From contig DFLT01000014.1 of the NCBI GenBank assembly GCA_002375465.1, positions 62,001 to 126,000 of the forward strand: 64,000 nt of DNA, read 5' to 3'. The notes beneath the pieces are model-generated. The model was not told where the DNA came from and searched no databases. It saw only the letters and a list, made by a program, of their open reading frames with translations. This DNA is from Alphaproteobacteria bacterium UBA3612. GTDB lineage: Bacteria > Pseudomonadota > Alphaproteobacteria > Sphingomonadales > Sphingomonadaceae. The translations under genes and the position numbers were made by a program. Numbering within the stretch: the stretch's first letter is position 1; each line of letters starts with the position of its first letter. Below are positions 6,828-14,972 of this stretch, piece after piece.

Positions 6828-8609
6828 TCACATCGCGTCGTCGGCGATCAGATACAGCGTTTCCTGCCCGCTCATTACCGGCGCCAGCAGGGCGGCGCCG
6901 GGTGGCACTATCTGTTCGGCAAAGAAGCGTGCCGTGGCAATTTTCGCCCGAAGAAATTCGGCGTCGCCCTTCATCAGCGCCAGGCGCGACTGCGCCTCTC
7001 TCGCCTGAGAGGCAAGCAGCCATCCGCCAATGGCAATGCCGAACATCCTGAGGAACGGTTGCGCGCCGGCGGCGGCATCGTTGGGATCCCGGCTCGCCTC
7101 CGACAGCCAGTTTGCGCCTGCCGCGACGGCATTGGCAATCTCCGTCAGGGGCGCTTTCATCGCGGCAAAATCGCCGGTGGCGGGCAGGGCGCTGATGTCG
7201 CTGCGCATCTCTGCCACCAAGGCGCGCCAATATTGCCCCCCTCTCATGTGGAGCTTGCGCCCGACGAGGTCCATGGCCTGAATGCCGTTCGTGCCCTCGT
7301 AGATGGGCGCGATCCGGGCATCGCGATAATGCTGGGCAGCGCCCGTTTCCTCGACAAAACCCATCCCACCGTGGATTTGCACGCCGATAGAGGCGATCTC
7401 GACGCCCATATCGGTAGCATAAGCTTTTGTAATGGGTGTCAGCAGATCGGCGCGGCCCTGTGCGTTTTGGCGCGTTGCCTCGTCGGTGGCACCATGCGCG
7501 AGGTCGACGGCGGCGGCATTGGCATAAACCAGGGCGCGTGTCGCTTCCGTCACTGCCTTCATTACCATCAGATTCCGCCGAACGTCGGCATGTTCTATGA
7601 TGGCAACCGCTTCGCGCGTGCCGCCGATCCTAGCCGACTGCACGCGTTCCTTCGCGTAGGAGAGCGCCGCCTGATAAGCGCGCTCGCAAATGGCTGGTCC
7701 TTGCAGGCCGACATTGATGCGGGCGTGGTTCATCATGGTGAACATGGCGCGCATTCCCGCCATCTCCTCACCCACCAGAAAGCCGACGCACTCGTCATTG
7801 TCGCCGAACGACATGGTGCAGGTGGGGCTGGCGTGAATCCCCAGCTTTTCCTCAAGGCCCACACAGCGCAGGTCGTTCCGAACGGTAAAGGCGCCATCGT
7901 CAGCGGGTAGAAATTTGGGTACGAGAAACAGGCTTATGCCCTTCGTACCGGCCGGCGCGTCCGGGGTGCGGGCCAGCACCAGATGCACGATATTATCGGC
8001 GACGTCATGTTCGCCCCAGGTAATATAGATTTTTTGCCCCTTGATGCGCCACGTGCCGTCGTCGGCAGGGGTGGCCATCGTCCTCAGCGCGCCGACGTCG
8101 GAACCCGCCTGCGGTTCCGTCAGGTTCATGGTCCCGGTCCATTCGCCGGAAACGAGTTTCGTCAGATAGGTCTGCTGCAACTCCGCCGAGGCATGTGCGG
8201 ACAATGCCTCGATCGCGCCGAGCGTAAGCATGGGACACAGCGAAAACGCCATGTTGGCGGCGGTGAGCTGCTCCTGACACGCAGTGGCGAGCGCAAAGGG
8301 GAGGCCCTGGCCACCAAATTCGGGGTCGGCACCCAGGGAGCCCCAACCGGCATCCACATATTGCTGATACGCCTGTCGGAACCCTTCGGGCAGCGTCACC
8401 GCGCCGTTTTCCAGCACGGCCCCCTGCTGGTCACCCAGTCTGTTCAGCGGCGCGAACACTTCGGCAGCGAATTTGCCCGATTCCGTCAGGATCGCGTCCA
8501 GCAAATCATCATCGACGGACGAGAATTTTGGAAGCGCCGCAAGCTCCGACATCCGACCTGCGGTTTCGAGGGCAAAACGCTGTTCGATGATAGGGGCGGA
8601 ATAGGTCAT
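6828..8609 (-). CDS. acyl-CoA dehydrogenase (long form with extra C-terminal domain)
   Basis: Flavoprotein of 593 residues that introduces a 2,3 double bond in acyl-CoA thioesters. Signatures include the FAD-contact segments MNLTEPQAGSDVG and KIYITWGEHD, a helical core with EKLGIHASPTCTM, and the active-site region YEGTNGIQAMDL with the catalytic glutamate. The length and the extra C-terminal domain after residue about 460 are those of the FadE/DmdC-like class (including 3-methylthiopropanoyl-CoA dehydrogenases), rather than the roughly 380-residue short-chain class. Substrate specificity cannot be read from sequence. It is divergent from the Sua5 gene, 46 bases away. Confidence 0.92.
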   Translation of the reverse strand: MTYSAPIIEQRFALETAGRMSELAALPKFSSVDDDLLDAILTESGKFAAEVFAPLNRLGDQQGAVLENGAVTLPEGFRQAYQQYVDAGWGSLGADPEFGGQGLPFALATACQEQLTAANMAFSLCPMLTLGAIEALSAHASAELQQTYLTKLVSGEWTGTMNLTEPQAGSDVGALRTMATPADDGTWRIKGQKIYITWGEHDVADNIVHLVLARTPDAPAGTKGISLFLVPKFLPADDGAFTVRNDLRCVGLEEKLGIHASPTCTMSFGDNDECVGFLVGEEMAGMRAMFTMMNHARINVGLQGPAICERAYQAALSYAKERVQSARIGGTREAVAIIEHADVRRNLMVMKAVTEATRALVYANAAAVDLAHGATDEATRQNAQGRADLLTPITKAYATDMGVEIASIGVQIHGGMGFVEETGAAQHYRDARIAPIYEGTNGIQAMDLVGRKLHMRGGQYWRALVAEMRSDISALPATGDFAAMKAPLTEIANAVAAGANWLSEASRDPNDAAAGAQPFLRMFGIAIGGWLLASQAREAQSRLALMKGDAEFLRAKIATARFFAEQIVPPGAALLAPVMSGQETLYLIADDAM

Positions 8610-8655
8610 GCGCGAAGTACTACCCCCACAAGGGCGGGCGGGCTAGACCGGCAAC

Positions 8656-9594
8656 ATGCCGCAAATTCGATTTCCCGACACTTCTGCCGTTGATGACGCC
8701 GTCGAGCTTCTGCGACAGGGCCGCCTCGTCGCTGTTCCAACAGAAACGGTTTACGGTCTGGCGGCCGACGCGACCAATGGGAAAGCGGTGGCCGAGATAT
8801 ATGCGGCGAAGGGGCGTCCATCGTTCAACCCGCTGATCGCGCATGTTCACGATGCCGAGATGGCGGCGCGCTATGCTCATATTGATGATCTGGCATCCCT
8901 GTTGATGGAGAGGTTTTGGCCTGGACCGCTGACATTGGTCGTGCCGAAGCGGACGAGCTGCAAATTAGCGGATATCGTGACCGCCGGATTGGCGACGGTT
9001 GCGCTGCGTTCCCCAGATCATCCCGTACCGCGACAACTGATCGAGCGGCTGGGGCGTCCCTTGGCGGCGCCGAGCGCCAATGCATCTGGCAGGATAAGCC
9101 CGACGACGGCCGCGCACGTGGCGGCGAGCCTGGGTGAGCGCGTGCCCCTGATCCTGGATGGCGGCTCGTGCGGGATCGGCCTGGAATCCACGATTGTCGC
9201 CGTGGGGGACGGAGGTATACGGCTGCTGCGCCCTGGCAGCGTCTCCTTCGAGGAGCTGGCCGATTTTGCTCCGGTCAGCCTTGCCGCGAAGCATAATCCG
9301 ATCACCGCGCCGGGGCAGTTGAAAAGCCATTATGCCCCGGCCAAGCCGGTGAGACTGGACGCAACGACTGCGCGTGATGATGAGTTTCACATCGGGTTCG
9401 GAGAGGTTGCGGGAGATCTTAACCTGAGCGTCGCCGGCTCCCTTACTGAAGCGGCAGCGGTACTCTTCGCCGCCCTTCACACGGCCGATGCCAGCGAGCG
9501 GGCGGCAATTGCCGTGGCGCCTGTTCGGAAGGAGGGGTTAGGCGCGGCCATCAACGACCGGCTCAGCCGCGCGGCGATGGTCGAGGACAAATAA
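8656..9594 (+). CDS. L-threonylcarbamoyladenylate synthase (Sua5/YwlC type)
   Basis: Makes threonylcarbamoyl-AMP from threonine, bicarbonate and ATP, the first step of t6A37 tRNA modification. The YrdC domain (about 1-205) has PTETVYGLAADA and KGRPSFNPLIAHV, with the KxR/SxN ATP-binding residues. The 312-residue length and the separate C-terminal domain, reached by the GQLKSHYAP linker near 218-226, mark it as Sua5 rather than the short TsaC. It is followed immediately by a terminator shared with a convergent gene. Confidence 0.95.
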   Translation: MPQIRFPDTSAVDDAVELLRQGRLVAVPTETVYGLAADATNGKAVAEIYAAKGRPSFNPLIAHVHDAEMAARYAHIDDLASLLMERFWPGPLTLVVPKRTSCKLADIVTAGLATVALRSPDHPVPRQLIERLGRPLAAPSANASGRISPTTAAHVAASLGERVPLILDGGSCGIGLESTIVAVGDGGIRLLRPGSVSFEELADFAPVSLAAKHNPITAPGQLKSHYAPAKPVRLDATTARDDEFHIGFGEVAGDLNLSVAGSLTEAAAVLFAALHTADASERAAIAVAPVRKEGLGAAINDRLSRAAMVEDK

Positions 9595-9626
9595 AAAGGG
9601 CGACCCCATCGGAGCCGCCCCTTTCG
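9594..9626. terminator. Bidirectional terminator between sua5-type and PEP-CTERM genes
   Basis: AAAAGGGCG pairs with CGCCCCTTT (one bulge) between two convergent stop codons, with A-rich and T-rich flanks. Confidence 0.6.
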
Positions 9627-9642
9627 GACACGAAGGTGTCGC

Positions 9643-10287
9643 TTATGCGCGCCGCAGGCGAGCCACGCCGAGGCCGAGGAGGCCGAGGCCGAGCAGACCG
9701 AGCGCACCAGGTGCTGGAACCGGCAGTTCCAGCGGGCCGCCATCGACGAGGTTGGTGAACTTGCCGTCGACGATATCGCCGAATACCTCGCCACCATTGA
9801 TACCACTGCAATCCAGGTTGAGAAAACCACTGCAGGACTCGCGGTTGAAGGTCGCGTCAGTCAGATCAACCTGAATGATGCCACCATCGCCGTACGCGAT
9901 GTCAAAGATGCCGTTGTCTTCCCAGGTAAGAACGCCTTCTGTGAAAAAGAAGGGAATGGTAAAGGCGAGGGTCAGGCCACCAATGCTGCCCGAGCCGCCA
10001 GGCTGGCTGAGCGTCAGGTTAAACGAAGCGCTGCCTGGCAGATAATCATCCACGTTGGCTGTATCTTCTTCCGTCCAGATGCTGAACAGTTCAACAACTT
10101 CGCTTTCGCCAACTGCAAGGTCCCCAACGAAATAAGGCAGGGGAGTTGCAAGTGGCTCCGTCTGAATAACGAGACCCGGATCCGAAGATAAGGTATCTAC
10201 GTCGAAACTGCCGATTTCCACAGGAACGGCGGCTGCTGGCACTGCGATCGCAGATGCAAGCAGAAAAGGAAGGATTTTTTTGGTCAC
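9643..10287 (-). CDS. PEP-CTERM family protein with PAPG variant tail
   Basis: Exported protein of 214 residues. It has a signal peptide (KILPFLLASAIAVPAAA), a beta-rich acidic body with two closely placed cysteines (CSGFLNLDC, near 165-173), and a sorting tail PVPAPGALGLLGLGLLG followed by a basic end ARLRRA. The canonical PEP is replaced by PAP, a variant that occurs in exosortase substrates. The central part of the tail is nearly identical to that of the other PEP-CTERM protein, while the bodies are not obviously alike. The start is a GTG with GGGAG upstream. A sigma-54-like element lies at 10360-10379. Confidence 0.88.
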   Translation of the reverse strand: MTKKILPFLLASAIAVPAAAVPVEIGSFDVDTLSSDPGLVIQTEPLATPLPYFVGDLAVGESEVVELFSIWTEEDTANVDDYLPGSASFNLTLSQPGGSGSIGGLTLAFTIPFFFTEGVLTWEDNGIFDIAYGDGGIIQVDLTDATFNRESCSGFLNLDCSGINGGEVFGDIVDGKFTNLVDGGPLELPVPAPGALGLLGLGLLGLGVARLRRA

Positions 10288-10359
10288 GATGATGCTCCCG
10301 GTTTTTGTATTCGTATGAAACTGGGGATGAGTTCAGCGAAACACTGCTGCCGGGTAATG

Positions 10360-10379
10360 CCATGCACGACGCATGCCAA
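10360..10379 (-). promoter_or_regulatory. sigma-54-like -24/-12 promoter of PEP-CTERM gene 2
   Basis: On the minus strand TTGGCATG, four bases (CGTC), then GTGCATGG. The first block and the TGCATGG of the second are identical to the element at 6605-6624, while the four spacer bases differ. It is about 70 bases before the GTG start. Confidence 0.6.
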
Positions 10380-10514
10380 ATCCGTAATCAGAAGAATTTA
10401 TGACAAATTTCCTGACCAGCCAATTCGAAAGTTTAAAATGTGTTAAGAATCTCGACGGTCGTCGAAGTGACTTTGGCTCTTGGGTAGTTCCCATCGGGCA
10501 GCTAGGAACCTGCC

Positions 10515-13310
10515 ATGGCGACCTCAAAGCAAAATCACCTCTACCTGGTCGACGGTTCAGGCTATATTTTCCGTGCCTATCACCGTCTGCCCCCCCTGAC
10601 GAACAAGCATGGGCAGCCGACGGGGGCCGTATATGGCTTTACGTCCATGCTGTGGAAGCTGATCGACGAGCTGAACGATGCCGACGGTCCGACCCACATG
10701 GCGGTCATTCTTGACCATTCGTCGCGGTCTTTTCGCAATGACATGTATGCGAATTACAAGGCGCAGCGGCCCGATCCGCCAGAAGACCTGGTCCCCCAGT
10801 TTCCCATCATCCGCGATGCGGTGCGCGCTTTTTCAGTACCGTGCATCGAGCAGGAAGGCATCGAAGCCGACGACATTATCGCCTGCTACGCCCATGCCGC
10901 GACAAGCGCAGGGTGGAAAACCACCATCGTATCGTCCGACAAGGATTTGATGCAGCTGGTCGACGGCGAAAATGTCGACATGCTTGATACCATGAAGAAT
11001 GCCCGCATCGGCCCTGCGGAGGTCGAAGAGAAGTTCGGCGTGCCGCCGGCGAAGATCGGCGAATTGCTGGCGCTGATGGGTGACAGCGTCGACAATATTC
11101 CCGGGGTGAAGGGTGTCGGGCCGAAGACGGCGGCAAAGCTGATCGTGGAATATGGCGACGTCGAAGGCGTCATCGCCAATGCCGACAATATCAAGCAAAA
11201 CAAGCTGAGGGAGAACATACAGAACTCCGTCGAGGACATTCGGATTTCCCGCAAGCTGGTAGAGCTTTATTGCGACTGGCAATTGTCCCAGCCGCTCGAT
11301 GCCCTGGCGCTTGCCGAACCCGCCGCGGGGCCGTTACAGGAATTCCTGGAGCATCACGGTTTCAAGACCATGCTGGCAAAGCTGGGCGTCAGGTCCGCCG
11401 GAACGCCAAAGCCTGCCTCTCCCGAGGCGCCGGTGCGGGTCGAGCAGGTGCCATTCGACCTTGGTGCCTATGAAACCGTGACAACCGTGGAAGCGCTGGA
11501 CGCTTGGATCGCTGCCGCGCGCGAGGCGGGACAGGTGGGCTTCGACATAGAGACGAACGATCTGAACGCCATGCGGGCGCAACTCGTCGGGCTTTCCCTC
11601 GCCGTTGCGCCGGGCAAGGCATGTTATATCCCCATCGCCCATGTGTCCGATGAGGGATTGCTGGGGGAGGCGCCGAAGCAAATTGCCAAGGCGGACGCGC
11701 TCGCCCGGCTGAAACCGCTGCTTGAGGACCCATCGGTCCTGAAAATCGGGCATAATCTGAAGTATGACATGCTCGTGCTGTTGAACCGGGAAGGCGTGGA
11801 ACTGTCGCCGGTCGAGGACACGATGCTGATCGGATATGCGCTGGAGGCTGGACGCCATATCGGCGGCGCCCACGGCCTGGATGCTGCCGCGAAACGCGAG
11901 TTCGATCATACCACCCTGAAATTCAAGGACGTCGCAGGAAGCGGAAAATCAGCAGTGACCTTCGACAAGGTGCCGCTGGACCGCGCGACCGAATACGCCG
12001 CTGAGGACGCGGACGTGGCACTGCGCCTGCATCGCGCCTGGAAGCCCCGCTTGTGGCGAGAGCGCCTGACGAAGGTTTACGAGCGTCTGGAACGCCCCCT
12101 CGTTCCCGTAATCGCGCGCATGGAACGGCGCGGCATTGCCGTGAACCGCGCGGCCCTGTCCCGCCTCAGCACGGACTATGCGGAGCGGATGACGGGTTTC
12201 GAGAAGGAAATTTACGAGCTCGCCGGCCGGGAGTTCAACGTCGGCTCACCCAAGCAATTGGGAGAAATCCTTTTCGGTGAAATGGGCCTGGAGGGTGGCA
12301 AGAAGTCGTCAAAAACCGGTGCCTATTCGACGGACGTTGATGTTCTAGAGCGTCTGGCAGCCGAGGGCGTCGGCATCGCGCAGAAGATCGTCGACTGGCG
12401 CCAATTGTCGAAGCTGAAGTCCACCTACGCCGACGCGCTGGTGGCGGCGATCAATCCGGACACAAATCGCGTTCACACCTGTTTTCAGATGGCCGCGACC
12501 ACGACAGGGCGGCTGTCCTCGTCCGATCCGAACCTGCAGAACATTCCCATTCGGACGGAGGAGGGCGCAAAGATCCGCGAAACCTTCGTCGCAGAAGACG
12601 GCAAGGTTCTGCTGGCGGCGGACTATAGCCAGATCGAGCTGCGGCTGCTGGCCTGCATTGCGGACATACCGCAACTGAAACAGGCGTTTGCAGACGGGAT
12701 CGACATTCACGCCCTGACGGCGAGCGAGATGTTCGGAGTGCCGGTGGAGGGCATGCAGCCATTGATCCGGCGACAGGCCAAGGCGATCAATTTCGGCATC
12801 ATCTATGGTATCTCGGCGTTTGGTTTGGCGCGAAATCTGGGCATCGAACGGTCCGAAGCGGCAGCCTATATCGAGCGCTATTTCGAACGCTTTCCGGGCA
12901 TCAAGGCGTATATGAACGAAACGAAGCTGCATGCGCGCGAAAAGGGATATGTGGAAACCCTGTTCGGGCGTCGCACACATACGCCCTTCATCAAGTCCGC
13001 TCGCCAGAATGAGAGGGGCTTTGCCGAGCGCGCGGCGATCAATGCGCCCATTCAGGGAACGGCCGCGGATATTATCCGCCGCGCCATGGTGCGCATCGAA
13101 CCTGCGTTGGCCGAAGCGGGGCTGGAAAGCGCGCAGATGCTGTTGCAGGTGCATGACGAACTGGTATTCGAGGTTTCGGAACGCGATGCAGAAGCGGCCG
13201 GCAAGATTATCGCGAAGACAATGGAAACGGCCTGCGCCCCCGTGCTGGAGCTGGATGTCCCCCTGGTGGTTGACGTCGGTACCGGTACGACCTGGGGCGA
13301 GGCGCACTGA
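10515..13310 (+). CDS. polA: DNA polymerase I
   Basis: Repair and Okazaki-fragment polymerase of 931 residues with all three domains. Residues about 1-290 are the 5'-3' nuclease (LVDGSGYIFRAYH start, IEADDIIA, SSDKDLMQL). Residues about 320-510 are the 3'-5' exonuclease with an intact DIET acidic motif, so proofreading should be active. The rest is the polymerase: motif A ADYSQIELRLLA, motif B RRQAKAINFGIIYG, motif C LLQVHDELVFEV. The ATG at 10515 follows a TAGGA site. A DUF3297 gene follows 12 bases after the stop and is probably co-transcribed. Confidence 0.98.
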   Translation: MATSKQNHLYLVDGSGYIFRAYHRLPPLTNKHGQPTGAVYGFTSMLWKLIDELNDADGPTHMAVILDHSSRSFRNDMYANYKAQRPDPPEDLVPQFPIIRDAVRAFSVPCIEQEGIEADDIIACYAHAATSAGWKTTIVSSDKDLMQLVDGENVDMLDTMKNARIGPAEVEEKFGVPPAKIGELLALMGDSVDNIPGVKGVGPKTAAKLIVEYGDVEGVIANADNIKQNKLRENIQNSVEDIRISRKLVELYCDWQLSQPLDALALAEPAAGPLQEFLEHHGFKTMLAKLGVRSAGTPKPASPEAPVRVEQVPFDLGAYETVTTVEALDAWIAAAREAGQVGFDIETNDLNAMRAQLVGLSLAVAPGKACYIPIAHVSDEGLLGEAPKQIAKADALARLKPLLEDPSVLKIGHNLKYDMLVLLNREGVELSPVEDTMLIGYALEAGRHIGGAHGLDAAAKREFDHTTLKFKDVAGSGKSAVTFDKVPLDRATEYAAEDADVALRLHRAWKPRLWRERLTKVYERLERPLVPVIARMERRGIAVNRAALSRLSTDYAERMTGFEKEIYELAGREFNVGSPKQLGEILFGEMGLEGGKKSSKTGAYSTDVDVLERLAAEGVGIAQKIVDWRQLSKLKSTYADALVAAINPDTNRVHTCFQMAATTTGRLSSSDPNLQNIPIRTEEGAKIRETFVAEDGKVLLAADYSQIELRLLACIADIPQLKQAFADGIDIHALTASEMFGVPVEGMQPLIRRQAKAINFGIIYGISAFGLARNLGIERSEAAAYIERYFERFPGIKAYMNETKLHAREKGYVETLFGRRTHTPFIKSARQNERGFAERAAINAPIQGTAADIIRRAMVRIEPALAEAGLESAQMLLQVHDELVFEVSERDAEAAGKIIAKTMETACAPVLELDVPLVVDVGTGTTWGEAH

Positions 13311-13322
13311 CAGGAGAGTAAG

Positions 13323-13616
13323 ATGACCGAAGACAGCGAAGTCGAGACCGCAGCAGAGACGGGGGCGGAAACCGCCGCCCAAACGGACACGCCGCCGGAC
13401 CGCCTGTCGGTCAGCCCGGGCAGCGATCATTATGAACCGGAGCATCTGCAGCGTGGCATCGGCATCCGCTTCAATGGGGTGGAGAAGCACAATGTAGAGG
13501 AATATTGCGTGTCGGAAGGCTGGATCAAAGTGGCCGCCGGCAACAGCCGCGATCGCAAGGGCAATCCGATGACCATAAAGCTGAAAGGCACGGTCGAGCC
13601 CTATTACGAGAGTTAG
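13323..13616 (+). CDS. DUF3297 family protein
   Basis: Small protein of 97 residues. After a variable acidic, Thr/Glu/Ala-rich N-terminus (1-24) comes the conserved block PPDRLSVSPGSDHY, then GIGIRFNG near 45-52 and GNPMTIKLKG near 81-90. This is the DUF3297 pattern as I know it; homologues are sometimes mislabelled as glutathione peroxidase, for which no selenocysteine or cysteine active site is present. A GGAG ribosome site precedes the ATG. Function unknown; the position after polA is suggestive only of co-expression. Confidence 0.85.
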   Translation: MTEDSEVETAAETGAETAAQTDTPPDRLSVSPGSDHYEPEHLQRGIGIRFNGVEKHNVEEYCVSEGWIKVAAGNSRDRKGNPMTIKLKGTVEPYYES

Positions 13617-13639
13617 GCGGTTGGAGGGCCGTGGTGACC

Positions 13640-13668
13640 AAAGGCTGGTCGCGGGTGCCTTTACGATT
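13640..13668 (+). terminator. Weak terminator-like hairpin after DUF3297
   Basis: AAAGGC (13640-13645) pairs with GCCTTT (13657-13662), followed by a T-rich segment ACGATTTT. It sits between the polA unit and the convergent phospholipase gene. Confidence 0.4.
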
Positions 13669-13679
13669 TTGACAAGGAG

Positions 13680-14855
13680 CTATTGCGCAAAGAAGCGCGA
13701 GAGCCTGCGGTCCAGCCATACCATCACCCAGTAACTGACACCCCAGATCGCGCGCCGCAGGAGGCTATCGCGCGACTTGTACAATTGCATGTCGACGCGT
13801 GTGGATTCCTTCAGTTCCCCATCGAACATGTCGCAGACCTGCTTGCGAAAATCGGCATTTTCGACGCGAAGCATGATTTCCAGATTCACATAAAGGCTGC
13901 GCACGTCGAAATTGCCGCTGCCAATGAAGACGGCGTCGTCTGTAACGATCAGTTTCGTGTGCAATTTGCACGGCTGGTATTCCCACACCTCGGCGCCCGA
14001 TTTCAAAAGACGGCCGAATGTGTGCCACCCTGCCAGGCGGGAAATGCCCACGTCTGTTTTTCCGGCTGCGATCAGCCTTAACCTGCCCCGCGCTGCCAGG
14101 GCGCGAACGGCTTTCAGGACATGGCCGGGGGGCGAGAAATAGGCCATGATCATGTCGACGGCGTTGCTTTCCCGAAAAGCGCCTTCGATCGCCTGAACGT
14201 AATGATTGTCGCCTCGTGCCGGCCCGCCAAGAATCCAGCGGACCTTGCCCGAGGTTTCGTTGCAATCCTCCAAGATCTCGCGCAACTCGCGCGTTCGTGG
14301 TTTTTCCGAACACATCCACTTCATCAGCCGGTCGTAATAGACCGTCAGCCGCCCAACCGCCGGGCCTTCGATATAGACGCCAATATCTCGCCAGCCGCTC
14401 TCCTCTCCCAGAAGATGAGGGTCTGCGACGTTGAAGCTGCCGACGATCCCGCGTGCCCCGTCCGCGATAGCGACCTTTTGATGATTTCTGAGGAGGTAGG
14501 CGCGTAGCAAGTGACTCTGAAACTCGTTGAAGCGTGCGCCGGCATCATCAAGCGGCGCGAAGAAATCGTCGTCGGTCTCCAGGCTACCGAAATCGTCGAC
14601 GGCCAATTCGACCGCAACGCCGCGTCTTTGCGCAGCGACGAGAGCCTCCAGCACCTGCTTCCCGCATTTATCGCTGGCGAATGTGTAGAATAGCAGCTTC
14701 AGGCTTTCGCGAGCGCCCTCGATCAACTCGATCAGCGCATCATAAGCGGCCGGGCCGTCGTGCAGCAGTCGCAGCGTATCGTCCTGACGTTCATGCGCGG
14801 AGTTCTCTTGATCCGCGTGCAAAATGGCTTCGCCTTTTCGGCCCGAAACATCCAT
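13680..14855 (-). CDS. phospholipase D / cardiolipin synthase-like protein
   Basis: A 391-residue protein of the PLD superfamily with two HKD half-sites: His125, Lys127, Asp132 (NHQKVAIADG) and His299, Lys301, Asp306 (LHTKLIVTDD), each followed by a GS-F/GSGNFD segment. This two-motif layout is that of cardiolipin synthases, which join two phosphatidyl units to make cardiolipin. Unlike the classical ClsA it has no N-terminal membrane segments, which is closer to ClsB-type enzymes. It converges on the DUF3297 gene. Other transphosphatidylase activities cannot be excluded. Confidence 0.88.
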   Translation of the reverse strand: MDVSGRKGEAILHADQENSAHERQDDTLRLLHDGPAAYDALIELIEGARESLKLLFYTFASDKCGKQVLEALVAAQRRGVAVELAVDDFGSLETDDDFFAPLDDAGARFNEFQSHLLRAYLLRNHQKVAIADGARGIVGSFNVADPHLLGEESGWRDIGVYIEGPAVGRLTVYYDRLMKWMCSEKPRTRELREILEDCNETSGKVRWILGGPARGDNHYVQAIEGAFRESNAVDMIMAYFSPPGHVLKAVRALAARGRLRLIAAGKTDVGISRLAGWHTFGRLLKSGAEVWEYQPCKLHTKLIVTDDAVFIGSGNFDVRSLYVNLEIMLRVENADFRKQVCDMFDGELKESTRVDMQLYKSRDSLLRRAIWGVSYWVMVWLDRRLSRFFAQ

Positions 14856-14972
14856 TGCTGCGCTTTCCGGTCGTTGAGACTAACTGCTTCTTTACTCATA
14901 AGGACGAAGAGCGGGCGGAGGAAAGGCCGATCCACGGGTTTTCCACAAGGGGGGCTTACGGGACAATAGCTG

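Noticed and set aside
12345..13490. 381-codon antisense frame inside polA
   Set aside because: It lies fully on the other strand of an unquestioned polA with all polymerase motifs; long antisense frames are common in G+C-rich coding DNA.
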